Shown: piece by piece, positions 25,899 to 34,221 of the stretch | How positions within the stretch are numbered: position 1 is the first letter of the stretch | Layout of the letters: each line of letters opens with the position of its first letter | NCBI RefSeq assembly: GCF_001683795.1 | Contig: NZ_LIGX01000002.1 | Span: forward strand, 62,001 to 126,000 | DNA from: Neoakkermansia glycaniphila | Lineage (GTDB): Bacteria > Verrucomicrobiota > Verrucomicrobiia > Verrucomicrobiales > Akkermansiaceae | DNA: 64,000 bases | Direction of reading: 5' to 3' | The notes under the pieces: model-generated | Told to the model about the DNA's origin: nothing | Databases searched by the model: none | What the model saw: only the letters and a program-made list of their open reading frames with translations | Program-made: the position numbers and the translations under genes

Positions 25899-28196
25899 TT
25901 ATCCCTTGCGGGAACGGCGGCGGGAAGAGGAGGGTTTGCCTTTGCCCTCATCCTTCTTCTTCACCGAGACTTCGACGATCGAACCGTCCTTCTTCTGCAG
26001 GCGCTGCACCGTTGCCTTGCGCATCTCCAAAGGTTTCTTCTCCACCTTCCGCTCTTTGTCGGCATCGGGTTCAGGAGTATCTCCCCGGGCAATCCTGTTC
26101 ACATCAGGATCGGGTTCGGGCGCGGCAGCCTTGCCGCGGTCGGGATGATGCTCCAGGAACGAGAAGAACTCCATATCGGGAGCCGCTCCGGCCTTGACCG
26201 CTTTGTCATAGGCTCGGCAGGCTTCCGGAATCCTGTTCTCCTCCGCATACAGGCGCGACATATTGTAATGCGCGTCGGCAAGATCCGGCTTCAGCTTCAC
26301 CGCACAGGCAAAATAGTTCAAGGCCTTCGCCCGGTTGCCCTGAGAACCTTCGAGATTGCCCAGATAGAAGAAAGCCGTCGCATTGGCCGGATCAAGTTCG
26401 ACCGTCTTCTGGAACATGCCGATGGCATTCTTTTCCTCCCCGGCCCGGTACATGGCGCTTCCGCACAGAAAATAGGGCATCGCCACCTTCGGAGAGAGCA
26501 GAATCGCCTTCTTGAAATTCTCGATGGCGCCCGGCATATCGTTGCGCTGCATCTTGATCGCCCCCATGTTCACACGCGCCGCCGCATGGTCGGGCTGCTT
26601 ATCGAGCAGAGTCTCGTATAGCTGTTCCGCCGCCTCATAACGGCCGTTGGCAAAGGCATCGGCCGCACTCTTGCCCAGAGTCTCGATACGCAATTGCTCG
26701 CGGACGGCATCACCCAGAATTTTGGAAGTTCCTTCCACCACGGCATCCTGCGCCCCATCCTGCACGGCGGAAAGCGGCTGGGCCACGGATGCGACGAGAG
26801 ACTGTTCAGCAGGAGTCAATTCCAGAGACGATTTTTCATCGAAATTTCTGATGACTTCTTCCAGCAGGGGCGATTGCGCATTCAAATTCTTGTAGGCGGC
26901 AATCATCATCTTCCGGCCTTGCTCATTCATGGCAAGCTGGTTCTTCTGCTTGGCGATGATTTCGCGCAACAGCTTGTTCTCTTCCAGAGCCACGGGGTCG
27001 ATCTTCGGATCCGTCGCCGCCTTTTCCAGCTCGGCCTCCAGATTCGTCAGCCGGGTATTCAATTCGGAAATGCGGCGGCGATAGCCCAGATTCTCCGCAT
27101 AAATCGTCGACATCTCTCCCTTGAGGCGCGCGATCTCCTCGCGCGTCTTATCCAGCTCCTTGAGGTTGACGGACATCTGGTCTTCCGACGCCACTTTCGA
27201 TGCTTCCATCGCCGCCAGCCTGGCCTGAGCATCCTTCAACTGCGCCGCCAGCGTCATATTCTGGTCCAAGAGGGATTTGATCTTCTCGGGGCTGTTCATC
27301 TCGACAATGAGCTGAAGCTTCCTGTTCTCCTCGGCAAGGGCATCTCGCTGCCTCGTCACCTCCTCCAACATATCCTGCGTCTCCGCGAGCTTGCGCTCCA
27401 GCTCGGCCACGGAACGTTCGGCCGCTTCGCGGCGTTGTTCACTGGCCTTGTAATCCGATTCCAGCTGCATCAACCGCTCATTGAGCGTCGCCACCATCTC
27501 GTTGCTGACCTTGCGTTCACTGGTAATGCGGTCCATCAACTCCTCATAGGATTTCTTGTAAAACTGCTGCCTGCTCCGCGCCTCCTTCAGATCGTCATTC
27601 GCCTTGGCCAGCTGGGACTGCACATCACGGTACGCATTCACCACCGTATTCAACTCCTTTTTGAGGCGTTGCACCTGCTGGTACATATCCACCTGTTCGG
27701 CCGTCGCTACCGGCGACGGATGCACGGGAGGGGCAACCACAACCGGATTGCCTGCCCCTTGCTGGCGCTTCCTCTCCAAATCCGCGATCGACGGCAGCAC
27801 GCCGTCACCGCCATCCGTCTCCACCCCGCGAAGAGGCACCGAAGGAGGCAGGGGATTTTCTGCCTGCTTCTTGCGGTATTCCGCCAGATTCTCGGCCAGA
27901 AGCTTGCGGCGTTCCCTCACCATGTTTTCCTTCCATGTGGGAAAATCCCTCACCAGCCGCGCCAGCACCTGCTCTGCCATATTCCCCTTGAGAATCGCCT
28001 GCGCATAATTCTGCGCCTTCGCGAGCTTTTCGGATTCCTGACACAAAAGCCAGGCTTCGTAATACAGCTCATTCGTATCCTTGCCCTGCCTCTCGCGCAC
28101 CTCCTGCAAGCCGGGCTGCACCTGCGCATGGGCGGACATGATCCCGACCGAAGCACAGAAAAAGCAGAGAGTAATGCGAGTAGCGGCAAGATACAT
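25899..28196 (-). CDS. Secreted coiled-coil and TPR protein
   Basis: 765 residues with a cleavable signal peptide (ending AHA near residue 24). From about 180 to 440 the sequence is a long coiled coil rich in E, K, Q and A (YKASEQRREAAERSVAELERKLAE and similar). From about 500 to 660 there are TPR units (GRYEAAEQLYETLLDKQPDHAAA, DMPGAIENFKKAILLSPKVAM, GEEKNAIGMFQKTVELDPANATA, GNRAKALNYFACAVKLKPDLADA). The C-terminus is basic, ending KPSSSRRRSRKG. It probably acts as a periplasmic scaffold. It lies directly upstream of the fucosidase, but a functional link is only positional. Its promoter, a 5' hairpin and an upstream palindrome are visible at 28207-28291. Confidence 0.85.
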   Translation of the reverse strand: MYLAATRITLCFFCASVGIMSAHAQVQPGLQEVRERQGKDTNELYYEAWLLCQESEKLAKAQNYAQAILKGNMAEQVLARLVRDFPTWKENMVRERRKLLAENLAEYRKKQAENPLPPSVPLRGVETDGGDGVLPSIADLERKRQQGAGNPVVVAPPVHPSPVATAEQVDMYQQVQRLKKELNTVVNAYRDVQSQLAKANDDLKEARSRQQFYKKSYEELMDRITSERKVSNEMVATLNERLMQLESDYKASEQRREAAERSVAELERKLAETQDMLEEVTRQRDALAEENRKLQLIVEMNSPEKIKSLLDQNMTLAAQLKDAQARLAAMEASKVASEDQMSVNLKELDKTREEIARLKGEMSTIYAENLGYRRRISELNTRLTNLEAELEKAATDPKIDPVALEENKLLREIIAKQKNQLAMNEQGRKMMIAAYKNLNAQSPLLEEVIRNFDEKSSLELTPAEQSLVASVAQPLSAVQDGAQDAVVEGTSKILGDAVREQLRIETLGKSAADAFANGRYEAAEQLYETLLDKQPDHAAARVNMGAIKMQRNDMPGAIENFKKAILLSPKVAMPYFLCGSAMYRAGEEKNAIGMFQKTVELDPANATAFFYLGNLEGSQGNRAKALNYFACAVKLKPDLADAHYNMSRLYAEENRIPEACRAYDKAVKAGAAPDMEFFSFLEHHPDRGKAAAPEPDPDVNRIARGDTPEPDADKERKVEKKPLEMRKATVQRLQKKDGSIVEVSVKKKDEGKGKPSSSRRRSRKG

Positions 28197-28206
28197 GACG
28201 GCAAGA

Positions 28207-28225
28207 CAGCCTTGAAATAAGGCTG
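28207..28225 (-). promoter_or_regulatory. Stem-loop at the 5' end of the coiled-coil/TPR message
   Basis: CAGCCTT, loop of five, AAGGCTG. It lies just downstream of the -10 element, so it would form at the very 5' end of the mRNA, about 10 nt before the ATG at 28196. It could stabilise the message or affect initiation. Confidence 0.5.
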
Positions 28226-28231
28226 CAACCC

Positions 28232-28260
28232 ACTATACCTATCGGCTAGAGGCAAATCAA
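28232..28260 (-). promoter_or_regulatory. Promoter of the coiled-coil/TPR and fucosidase operon
   Basis: On the minus strand, TTGATT (28255-28260), 17 bp, TATAGT (28232-28237), a 5-of-6 match at -10. Transcription should begin near 28225. Confidence 0.7.
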
Positions 28261-28277
28261 GCAGAAATGCTTGTGAA

Positions 28278-28291
28278 AAAACGTACGTTTT
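28278..28291. promoter_or_regulatory. Palindrome AAAACGTACGTTTT, possible operator
   Basis: A perfect 14-bp palindrome located 17 bp upstream of the -35 of the coiled-coil/TPR promoter. The symmetry and position fit a dimeric regulator site. No T-run or coding role explains it. Confidence 0.45.
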
Positions 28292-28372
28292 ACGCCGCCG
28301 TGTTCGCCTTCTCACCCGAAGCGTCCGCATCTCTCCGGAAACTCCGGACAAGGCTTCATGCCGCTCCCCGTG

Positions 28373-29416
28373 TCACGGGCGGCAGGGTTCCAAAAACACG
28401 ATCTCGACCTGTTCATCGGCAAACAGCTCCCGTCCACCGGCAGCCGCAATATCCTTCAATGCCGAGGTCAGAGGACGGAACGGCGTAATCGACAGCCTGC
28501 CCGGTTCCTTCTTCCAACGAGCACACAACCGCCCGTGCAGCAAAATCCCCGGATAGACAATACCCGCCTGATTGACGGCAAGCGGCTTGTCTTCATGTTC
28601 CAGAAAACGGCTACGATCCTTGTACCCCATCACAAGCTGATCGAATCCGGCCAGATAAATGCAATCCGGAAGGGAGCAAGCCGCATGCAGCCTGCCCAGA
28701 TAGAAATGGGGCGCCCCGCCCATATCCACACTCCGGAGCGGCAAACCTCCCCGGCGCAGCAACTCACGCACCTCCGTGATCCTGTACCCCGTGAACGCAG
28801 CGCAATCGGCTTCCGTTGCAGGACCGAACCGCTCGAAATACCTCCGCATCAATTCGAGCCTGGCCTCATCCCGGTCCATCCATGCAGGTTCTTCCGGAAG
28901 GAAAAAACGCTTCTCCGTACCGGGACGGTAGGCAATCATCCCCCGGTCGGACATCTCCTTGATCAAACCGCCCCAGCCATGAAACACGCGTTTGACCAGA
29001 GACTCTTCCATCCCCGCCCGGCGGCATTCACGTTTGACGGCCTCGCGTTCGTCGATGCCTCCGGCTACCTTTTCCCTGATGAAAGCGGCCCAGTACGGCT
29101 TGACCTTCACAGGAATATCCCACCACGATTCACCCCACGCGAGATTATGCCCCTTGGCGGAAAGAAACAGCCCCAGTTCATCTTCCCGGATCACATGGAT
29201 GGTATTCCGGTGGGACCATATTTTCAGAAGTCCGGCGCTCCAGCTCTTTTCGGAGAAATCCCGGGCTCGGATACGCAGGGCATAACGCGGATTATTCGCG
29301 AACTGCGCCTGCAGGCCGCACAACCCGGACAACACATCCAGCCTCTCGCCCTTCTCCAGCAAATACTGGTTTTGCAGCGTATGAAGGAGAAGTTCCTGTC
29401 GATCGATTCCGCTCAT
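28373..29416 (-). CDS. AlkZ/YcaQ-type winged-helix DNA glycosylase-like protein
   Basis: 347 residues of the winged-helix DNA-binding (HTH_42) family that includes the bacterial glycosylases AlkZ and AlkX/YcaQ, which excise alkylated bases or unhook crosslinks. The N-terminus has helix RQELLLHTLQNQYLL followed by GLCGLQAQFA, whose Q-A-Q (near 36-38) corresponds to the catalytic Q-x-Q motif of the AlkZ branch. Further matches are the IWSHRNTIHVI strand and VYPGILLHGRLCARWKK near the end. Length is near normal. It is transcribed alone from a near-consensus promoter. An intact Q-x-Q supports enzymatic activity; substrate range is not predictable. Confidence 0.78.
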   Translation of the reverse strand: MSGIDRQELLLHTLQNQYLLEKGERLDVLSGLCGLQAQFANNPRYALRIRARDFSEKSWSAGLLKIWSHRNTIHVIREDELGLFLSAKGHNLAWGESWWDIPVKVKPYWAAFIREKVAGGIDEREAVKRECRRAGMEESLVKRVFHGWGGLIKEMSDRGMIAYRPGTEKRFFLPEEPAWMDRDEARLELMRRYFERFGPATEADCAAFTGYRITEVRELLRRGGLPLRSVDMGGAPHFYLGRLHAACSLPDCIYLAGFDQLVMGYKDRSRFLEHEDKPLAVNQAGIVYPGILLHGRLCARWKKEPGRLSITPFRPLTSALKDIAAAGGRELFADEQVEIVFLEPCRP

Positions 29417-29430
29417 GCTCCGTTTTTTCC

Positions 29431-29459
29431 ATCATAGCAGGATGCCTCCGGCAAGTCAA
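29431..29459 (-). promoter_or_regulatory. Promoter of the AlkZ-like gene
   Basis: On the minus strand, TTGACT (29454-29459), 17 bp, TATGAT (29431-29436): one of the best consensus matches in the window. The leader before the ATG at 29416 would be about 8 nt and contains GGAG close to the start. Confidence 0.75.
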
Positions 29460-29500
29460 CCGGCGGCATCCTCCATGTGCCGCACTCCCGGCATGGCGAC

Positions 29501-29529
29501 AAAAAAAGCTGCGGTCGCCTGACCGCAGC
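29501..29529 (-). terminator. Intrinsic terminator after gcvP
   Basis: GCTGCGGTC (29508-29516) and GACCGCAGC (29521-29529) form a 9-bp stem with a four-base loop. On the minus strand a run of seven T follows. Confidence 0.9.
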
Positions 29530-29563
29530 CTGAAAGAAACGAATATCTCGCCGAATGGGAGGA

Positions 29564-32458
29564 TCAGTCCTGCTTCGAGAGATTTTCCGCGTAGGTTTCC
29601 ACCGTATCGCAGGAACAGATGAAATTGCGGTCGCCGTACACATTGTCGATACGGGCGCTGTACGGCCAGAACTTGTGGCGGCGCAACGATTCGACGGGAT
29701 AGGCAGCCTGCTCGCGGCTATAGGGATGGTTCCATTCGGAAGCCGTCACCATCTCCGCCGTATGCGGCGCATTCTTGAGAACGTTATCCTCCTTGTCCGC
29801 ACGGCCTTCGATAATATCCATGATTTCACCATGAATCATCGTCATCGCTTCGATGAAGCGGTCGAGTTCGAACTTGGATTCGGATTCCGTCGGCTCGACC
29901 ATCAGCGTACCCGGCACCGGGAACGACATGGTCGGCGCATGGAAACCATAGTCCATCAATCGCTTGGCAATATCATCCACCGACAGCCCTGCATCGTGCG
30001 TCAGCTGGCGGGGGTCAAGAATGCACTCGTGCGCGACAAGCCCCTTGTTACCCGTATAGAGCACGGGATACAGCGGGGAAAGATTACGTGCGACGTAATT
30101 GGCATTCAACATCGCGACTTCCGTTGCCGTGCGGAGACCGGAGGCGCCCATCATCGACAGGTACATCCAGCAAATGGCGACAATCGATGCAGAACCGTAT
30201 TCGGCGGAAGAGACGGCGCCCGCACCCTTGTTCGCCTCACCGCGGGAGATATGCCCCGGCAGGAAAGGAACGAGATGTGCGGCTACGCCGATCGGGCCCA
30301 CGCCGGGACCGCCGCCGCCATGCGGCAACGCAAACGTCTTGTGAAGATTCATATGGCACACGTCCGCACCGATGAAGCCGGGAGTCGTCAACCCGACCTG
30401 GGCATTCATATTGGCGCCGTCCATGTACACTTGGCCGCCGTTCGCATGCACGATCTCGCACAGCTCGCGGATGCCCGATTCATACACGCCGTGCGTGGAA
30501 GGATAGGTCACCATGATAGCGGCGAGATGGTCGCGATGCTTCTCGGCCTGCACCTTGAGGTCTTCCATGTCGATATTGCCTGCCTCGTCGCACTTGACAG
30601 CCACAACCTTGAAACCGGCCATGGCGGAGGAAGCGGGGTTCGTACCGTGAGCCGAGACGGGGATCAGGCACACATTGCGGTGGCCTTCGCCTCTCGACAC
30701 ATGGTAGCGGTGAATCGCCAGCAGGCCCGCATACTCCCCGGCCGCGCCGGAATTAGGCTGCAGAGAAACCGCGACGAATCCGGTAATCTTGCACAGGCGG
30801 TCACACACCTTGTTCAGCATTTCACGCATGCCGACGGACTGGTCGGCAGGTACGAACGGATGCAACTGGCAAACGGAAGGCCACGTGATCGGCATCATTT
30901 CGGAAGCCGCATTCAGCTTCATCGTGCAGGAGCCGAGCGGGATCATGGCTTCATTCAGCGCAAGATCGCGGGATTCGAGATGATGGATATAGCGCATCAT
31001 CTCCGTTTCGCTCTGGTACGACGAGAAGACCGTCTCCGTACAGAACGGCGTCGTGCGGTCATGCTGCGTATCCCAGATCGGGCGTTCGTAGGTGCCGAGG
31101 AAGTAATCGTACAGGGAATCGTCCGTCGGAATATCGATGGAATCGTCCTTCGTGAACAGCTCGGCGAGCTTGATCACATCGGCGGATGTCGTCGTCTCGT
31201 CGATGGCTACAGCCACCGTATCGGCATCGATCCGGCGGATATTGTATCCGGCGGCCAGAGCGGAAGCTACCAGCTCGTCAGCCTTGCCGGGCGCACCGAA
31301 CACCACCGTATCGAAGAAATCGCCAGGGCGGCGGGTCAGAGTCGGACATGCCTCGATCGCCTTCGCCAGCGTAATGGCGAGGCCGTGAATCGTACCTGCG
31401 ATGCGCTTCAGGCCTGCGGGGCCGTGGTAAATCGCATAGAACGTCGCCAGAATGGCAAGAAGCACCTGCGCCGTGCAGATATTGGAAGTCGCCTTGTCGC
31501 GGCGGATATGCTGTTCGCGCGTCTGCAGCGAGAGGCGGTAGGCCGGGCGGCCTTGCGCATCCACCGACAGGCCGACCAAACGGCCGGGCATGCGGCGCTT
31601 CAACTCGTCCGTGCAGGACATGAAGGCGGCATGCGGACCGCCGAAGCCCATCGGCGTACCGAAGCGCTGCGTCGTACCTACGCAAATATCGGCGCCGAAC
31701 GCACCCGGTTCGCGAAGGCGGGTCAGAGAGAGCAGATCGGTGGCCACCACGCAATAAGCCTTCTGGGCATGCACGGCGGCAAAAAACTCGTCATAGCTTT
31801 CAACGATGCCGTACGTATCCGGATACTGCACGAGCACGCCTGCCAGCGTGGGGCAAGAGGAAGGATCGAACGACTTCCAGTCGCCGACGATGATCTTCGT
31901 TCCCAGCGTTTCGGAGCGGGTCTTGATCACCTCGATCGTCTGCGGGTGGCACGTATCGGCCACAAAAAACGTATCGCTCTTCGGCTTCGAGGCGATGCAG
32001 AGGCTGACGGCTTCGGCCGCCGCCGTACCTTCGTCGAGAAGGGAGGCGTTCGACACGGGAAGACCGGTCAACGAAGAAATCATCGTCTGGAAATTCATCA
32101 GCATCTCAAGGCGGCCCTGGGCGATCTCAGGCTGGTAGGGCGTATAAGCCGTGTACCAGCAGGGATTTTCCAGTACATTGCGCAGAATCACGCTCGGCAC
32201 GAGAGTGCCGTAATACCCCTGCCCGATATAGGACTTGAGCAGCTTGTTCTTGCTCATGACGGTTTGCAGCTCCTTGAGAGCGGCCTGCTCGCTGAGAGCC
32301 GGAGACAGAGTAAGGGGCGATTTGAGCAGAATATCGGCGGGAACGATATCACGCGTCAACTCATCGAGCGATTGATAACCGAGATCGGCAAGAAGCGCTT
32401 TCTGCGTCTCGCCCACGGAACCGAGATGGCGGCTGAGGAAATCCGAATGAGAATTCAT
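29564..32458 (-). CDS. gcvP: Glycine dehydrogenase (decarboxylating), P protein
   Basis: 964 residues, the full-length single-chain P protein of the glycine cleavage system. It decarboxylates glycine with pyridoxal phosphate and loads the aminomethyl group on GcvH. The N-terminus FLSRHLGSVGETQKALLADLGY, the DANNMNAQ-like DGANMNAQVGLTTPG region and the PLP-lysine motif NLHKTFALPHGGGGPGVGPI (Lys near 706) are intact, as is the closing PVSAHGTNPASS segment typical of the family. It is the last gene of the minus-strand order gcvT, gcvH, gcvP. It is separated from gcvH by 118 nt holding a strong hairpin, so its expression may be partly independent. A clean terminator follows. Confidence 0.97.
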   Translation of the reverse strand: MNSHSDFLSRHLGSVGETQKALLADLGYQSLDELTRDIVPADILLKSPLTLSPALSEQAALKELQTVMSKNKLLKSYIGQGYYGTLVPSVILRNVLENPCWYTAYTPYQPEIAQGRLEMLMNFQTMISSLTGLPVSNASLLDEGTAAAEAVSLCIASKPKSDTFFVADTCHPQTIEVIKTRSETLGTKIIVGDWKSFDPSSCPTLAGVLVQYPDTYGIVESYDEFFAAVHAQKAYCVVATDLLSLTRLREPGAFGADICVGTTQRFGTPMGFGGPHAAFMSCTDELKRRMPGRLVGLSVDAQGRPAYRLSLQTREQHIRRDKATSNICTAQVLLAILATFYAIYHGPAGLKRIAGTIHGLAITLAKAIEACPTLTRRPGDFFDTVVFGAPGKADELVASALAAGYNIRRIDADTVAVAIDETTTSADVIKLAELFTKDDSIDIPTDDSLYDYFLGTYERPIWDTQHDRTTPFCTETVFSSYQSETEMMRYIHHLESRDLALNEAMIPLGSCTMKLNAASEMMPITWPSVCQLHPFVPADQSVGMREMLNKVCDRLCKITGFVAVSLQPNSGAAGEYAGLLAIHRYHVSRGEGHRNVCLIPVSAHGTNPASSAMAGFKVVAVKCDEAGNIDMEDLKVQAEKHRDHLAAIMVTYPSTHGVYESGIRELCEIVHANGGQVYMDGANMNAQVGLTTPGFIGADVCHMNLHKTFALPHGGGGPGVGPIGVAAHLVPFLPGHISRGEANKGAGAVSSAEYGSASIVAICWMYLSMMGASGLRTATEVAMLNANYVARNLSPLYPVLYTGNKGLVAHECILDPRQLTHDAGLSVDDIAKRLMDYGFHAPTMSFPVPGTLMVEPTESESKFELDRFIEAMTMIHGEIMDIIEGRADKEDNVLKNAPHTAEMVTASEWNHPYSREQAAYPVESLRRHKFWPYSARIDNVYGDRNFICSCDTVETYAENLSKQD

Positions 32459-32517
32459 CTGATGGGAACGTTAAGAAAAAAGAGGGCGTCCCGCAAAACA
32501 TGCCGGAAAGGCATTCG

Positions 32518-32563
32518 AAAAAAACAGCCTGCATTCCGACGGGACGCGTTCCGGAATGCAGGC
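32518..32563 (-). terminator. Terminator-like hairpin between gcvH and gcvP
   Basis: GCCTGCATTCC and GGAATGCAGGC (32527-32537 and 32553-32563) form a perfect 11-bp stem, followed on the minus strand by TG and seven T. It lies inside the gcv gene set. The loop octamer GCGTCCCG (minus strand) is complementary to CGGGACGC further downstream (32486-32493), so an alternative structure is possible. Confidence 0.8.
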
Positions 32564-32576
32564 TCGAAAGCTAGGT

Positions 32577-32960
32577 TCAGGAGCAGAACTCGGAATAATC
32601 CGCCGGCGACAGCAGACTGTCGAGTTCGCTCATGTCCTGAAGACGGATCTTGCAGATCCAGCCGTTGCCGTACGGATCGGAGTTGACCGCTCCGGGCTCG
32701 TTGCCGAGCTCTTCGTTCACCTCGATGATCTCGCCGGAAACCGGAGAATACACATCGCTGGCAGCCTTCACGGACTCGACAACGGCAATGGAATCATTGG
32801 CGGCAATGCTCGTGCCCGGTTCGGGCAGGTCGACGAACACCACATCGCCGAGTTCGGCCTGTGCGTGATCGGAAATACCGATCGTAGCGATGTCTCCGTC
32901 AACGTCCACCCATTCGTGATCGCGGGAGTACAGCAAATTGTCAGGAATATTGTTGCTCAT
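32577..32960 (-). CDS. gcvH: Glycine cleavage system H protein
   Basis: 127 residues, the lipoylated carrier shuttling the aminomethyl intermediate between GcvP, GcvT and the lipoamide dehydrogenase. The lipoyl-lysine motif VVESVKAASDVYSPVSGEI places the modified lysine at residue 65, and DHEWVDVDGDIATIGISDHAQAELGD is the typical first half. Length is normal. It lies between gcvT (85 nt upstream) and gcvP. The AT-rich gap upstream of it may hold a weak promoter (CTGACA, 17 bp, CAATCT on the minus strand), which I do not annotate with confidence. A strong hairpin follows the stop. Confidence 0.96.
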   Translation of the reverse strand: MSNNIPDNLLYSRDHEWVDVDGDIATIGISDHAQAELGDVVFVDLPEPGTSIAANDSIAVVESVKAASDVYSPVSGEIIEVNEELGNEPGAVNSDPYGNGWICKIRLQDMSELDSLLSPADYSEFCS

Positions 32961-33045
32961 GATGAATAATGATAAGATATGCGACGCTAGATTGCTTGAA
33001 AAACTCTCCTTTGTCAGCTTAAATTTTTCAAAAAATGCGTCTTTT

Positions 33046-34131
33046 TTACTTTTCCTTTTTATAGAAAGGTTTTTTCACAACCACGGCCGGCGTCTTCTTG
33101 CCGCGCACTTCGATCTGAAGCTCCGTACCGACCTTGGCGTATTCGGCAGGAAGATAGGCCATACCGACACCCTTGCCGAGCGACGGCGACAACACGCCGC
33201 TGCACAGTTCGCCGATCGTCGTACCGTCCGGAAGCTGCACGGCATAACCGTGGCGGGGAGGCGCACCCTTGGCCGTATACTCGATGGCGGCAAGCCGCAC
33301 GGCAGGGCCTTCCTCCTTCTGCTTGCGCAGCACGTCCGCACCGATGAAATCCTTCGAGAGATCGCAGAAAAAACCGAGTCCGGCCTCGATCGGAGTCCTG
33401 TCGGGAGCCAGATCGGAACCGTTCAGCGGATAGCACATCTCAAGGCGCAGGCTGTCGCGCGCGCCGAGGCCGCAGGGCTTCGATCCGGCTGCAAGGAACT
33501 TCTCGAACCATGCCACACCCGATGCGGCCGGGCAGAAAAATTCATAACCGTCCTCACCCGTATAACCCGTGCGGCACACGATGCAGTTCTCACCGTCCAC
33601 CGTCACATGGGAAATCCCGTTGCGCGGGGGCAACTCCGCACCCGGAAGAACCTTGGCGAACACCTCCTGGCAGGCAGGCCCCTGCACCGCCAGACCGACG
33701 TAATCGCTCGAATGGTTCTCCAGCAAAATGCCCTCGGGCTTCTTGCTTTCGAGCCATGCGTAATCTTCTTCGATCATCGAGGCATTCACCACGACGAAAA
33801 ACCGCTCCTCACCGTCGCGGTAAAGAATCAGATCGTCGATCACGCCGCCGTCGTAATTGAGCATCAGGGAATACTGCCCCTGATTCAGCGAAAGCTTCTC
33901 GACATTGTTCGTCAGCATATAGTTGAGCCACGCCGTCGCGCCCTGCCCCGATACGATAAACTGGCCCATATGGGAAATATCGAACACGCCGCATGCTTCG
34001 CGCACAGCCTTGTGCTCATCCATAATGCCGGAATACTGCACCGGCATATTCCATCCCGCAAAGGGAACCATCTTGCCGCCAAGCTCCACATGTTTCTCGC
34101 AAAGCGGCGTAGATTGAATAGAATCGCTCAT
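33046..34131 (-). CDS. gcvT: Aminomethyltransferase, T protein
   Basis: 361 residues from the ATG at 34131. A start at 34161 is excluded because the promoter (34138-34166) overlaps that stretch. The enzyme transfers the one-carbon unit from GcvH to tetrahydrofolate and releases ammonia. Family features: LCEKHVELGGKMVPFAGWNMPVQYSG at the N-terminus, VFDISHMGQF, NCIVCRTGYTGEDGYEFF, and the C-terminal barrel ending in PAVVVKKPFYKK. It leads the order gcvT, gcvH, gcvP. No glycine riboswitch fits upstream, since transcription is predicted to begin at the start codon. Confidence 0.95.
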   Translation of the reverse strand: MSDSIQSTPLCEKHVELGGKMVPFAGWNMPVQYSGIMDEHKAVREACGVFDISHMGQFIVSGQGATAWLNYMLTNNVEKLSLNQGQYSLMLNYDGGVIDDLILYRDGEERFFVVVNASMIEEDYAWLESKKPEGILLENHSSDYVGLAVQGPACQEVFAKVLPGAELPPRNGISHVTVDGENCIVCRTGYTGEDGYEFFCPAASGVAWFEKFLAAGSKPCGLGARDSLRLEMCYPLNGSDLAPDRTPIEAGLGFFCDLSKDFIGADVLRKQKEEGPAVRLAAIEYTAKGAPPRHGYAVQLPDGTTIGELCSGVLSPSLGKGVGMAYLPAEYAKVGTELQIEVRGKKTPAVVVKKPFYKKEK

Positions 34132-34137
34132 GTAGGA

Positions 34138-34166
34138 AATATGCCAGCCAGCCTGCGCCAAGTCAA
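34138..34166 (-). promoter_or_regulatory. Promoter of gcvT (leaderless arrangement)
   Basis: On the minus strand, TTGACT (34161-34166), 17 bp, CATATT (34138-34143). The start codon A (34131) is seven bases past the -10, so the message is predicted to begin at the ATG. Confidence 0.65.
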
Positions 34167-34221
34167 GGCGATATTCCGAACAGGCAAAAGACCGATAGAC
34201 CCGTTCCGAAAAACGGATGGA

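Noticed and set aside
24477..28220. Two long plus-strand open frames opposite the fucosidase and coiled-coil/TPR genes
   Set aside because: Same shadow effect of codon bias; no signal peptide, motif or promoter supports them.
29555..32686. A 1,043-codon plus-strand open frame opposite gcvP
   Set aside because: gcvP is certain on the minus strand; the antisense translation is His/Arg-rich shadow sequence with no recognisable domain.
34132..34221. Glycine riboswitch upstream of gcvT
   Set aside because: The promoter places transcription at the start codon, leaving no leader, and no glycine-aptamer core is seen.
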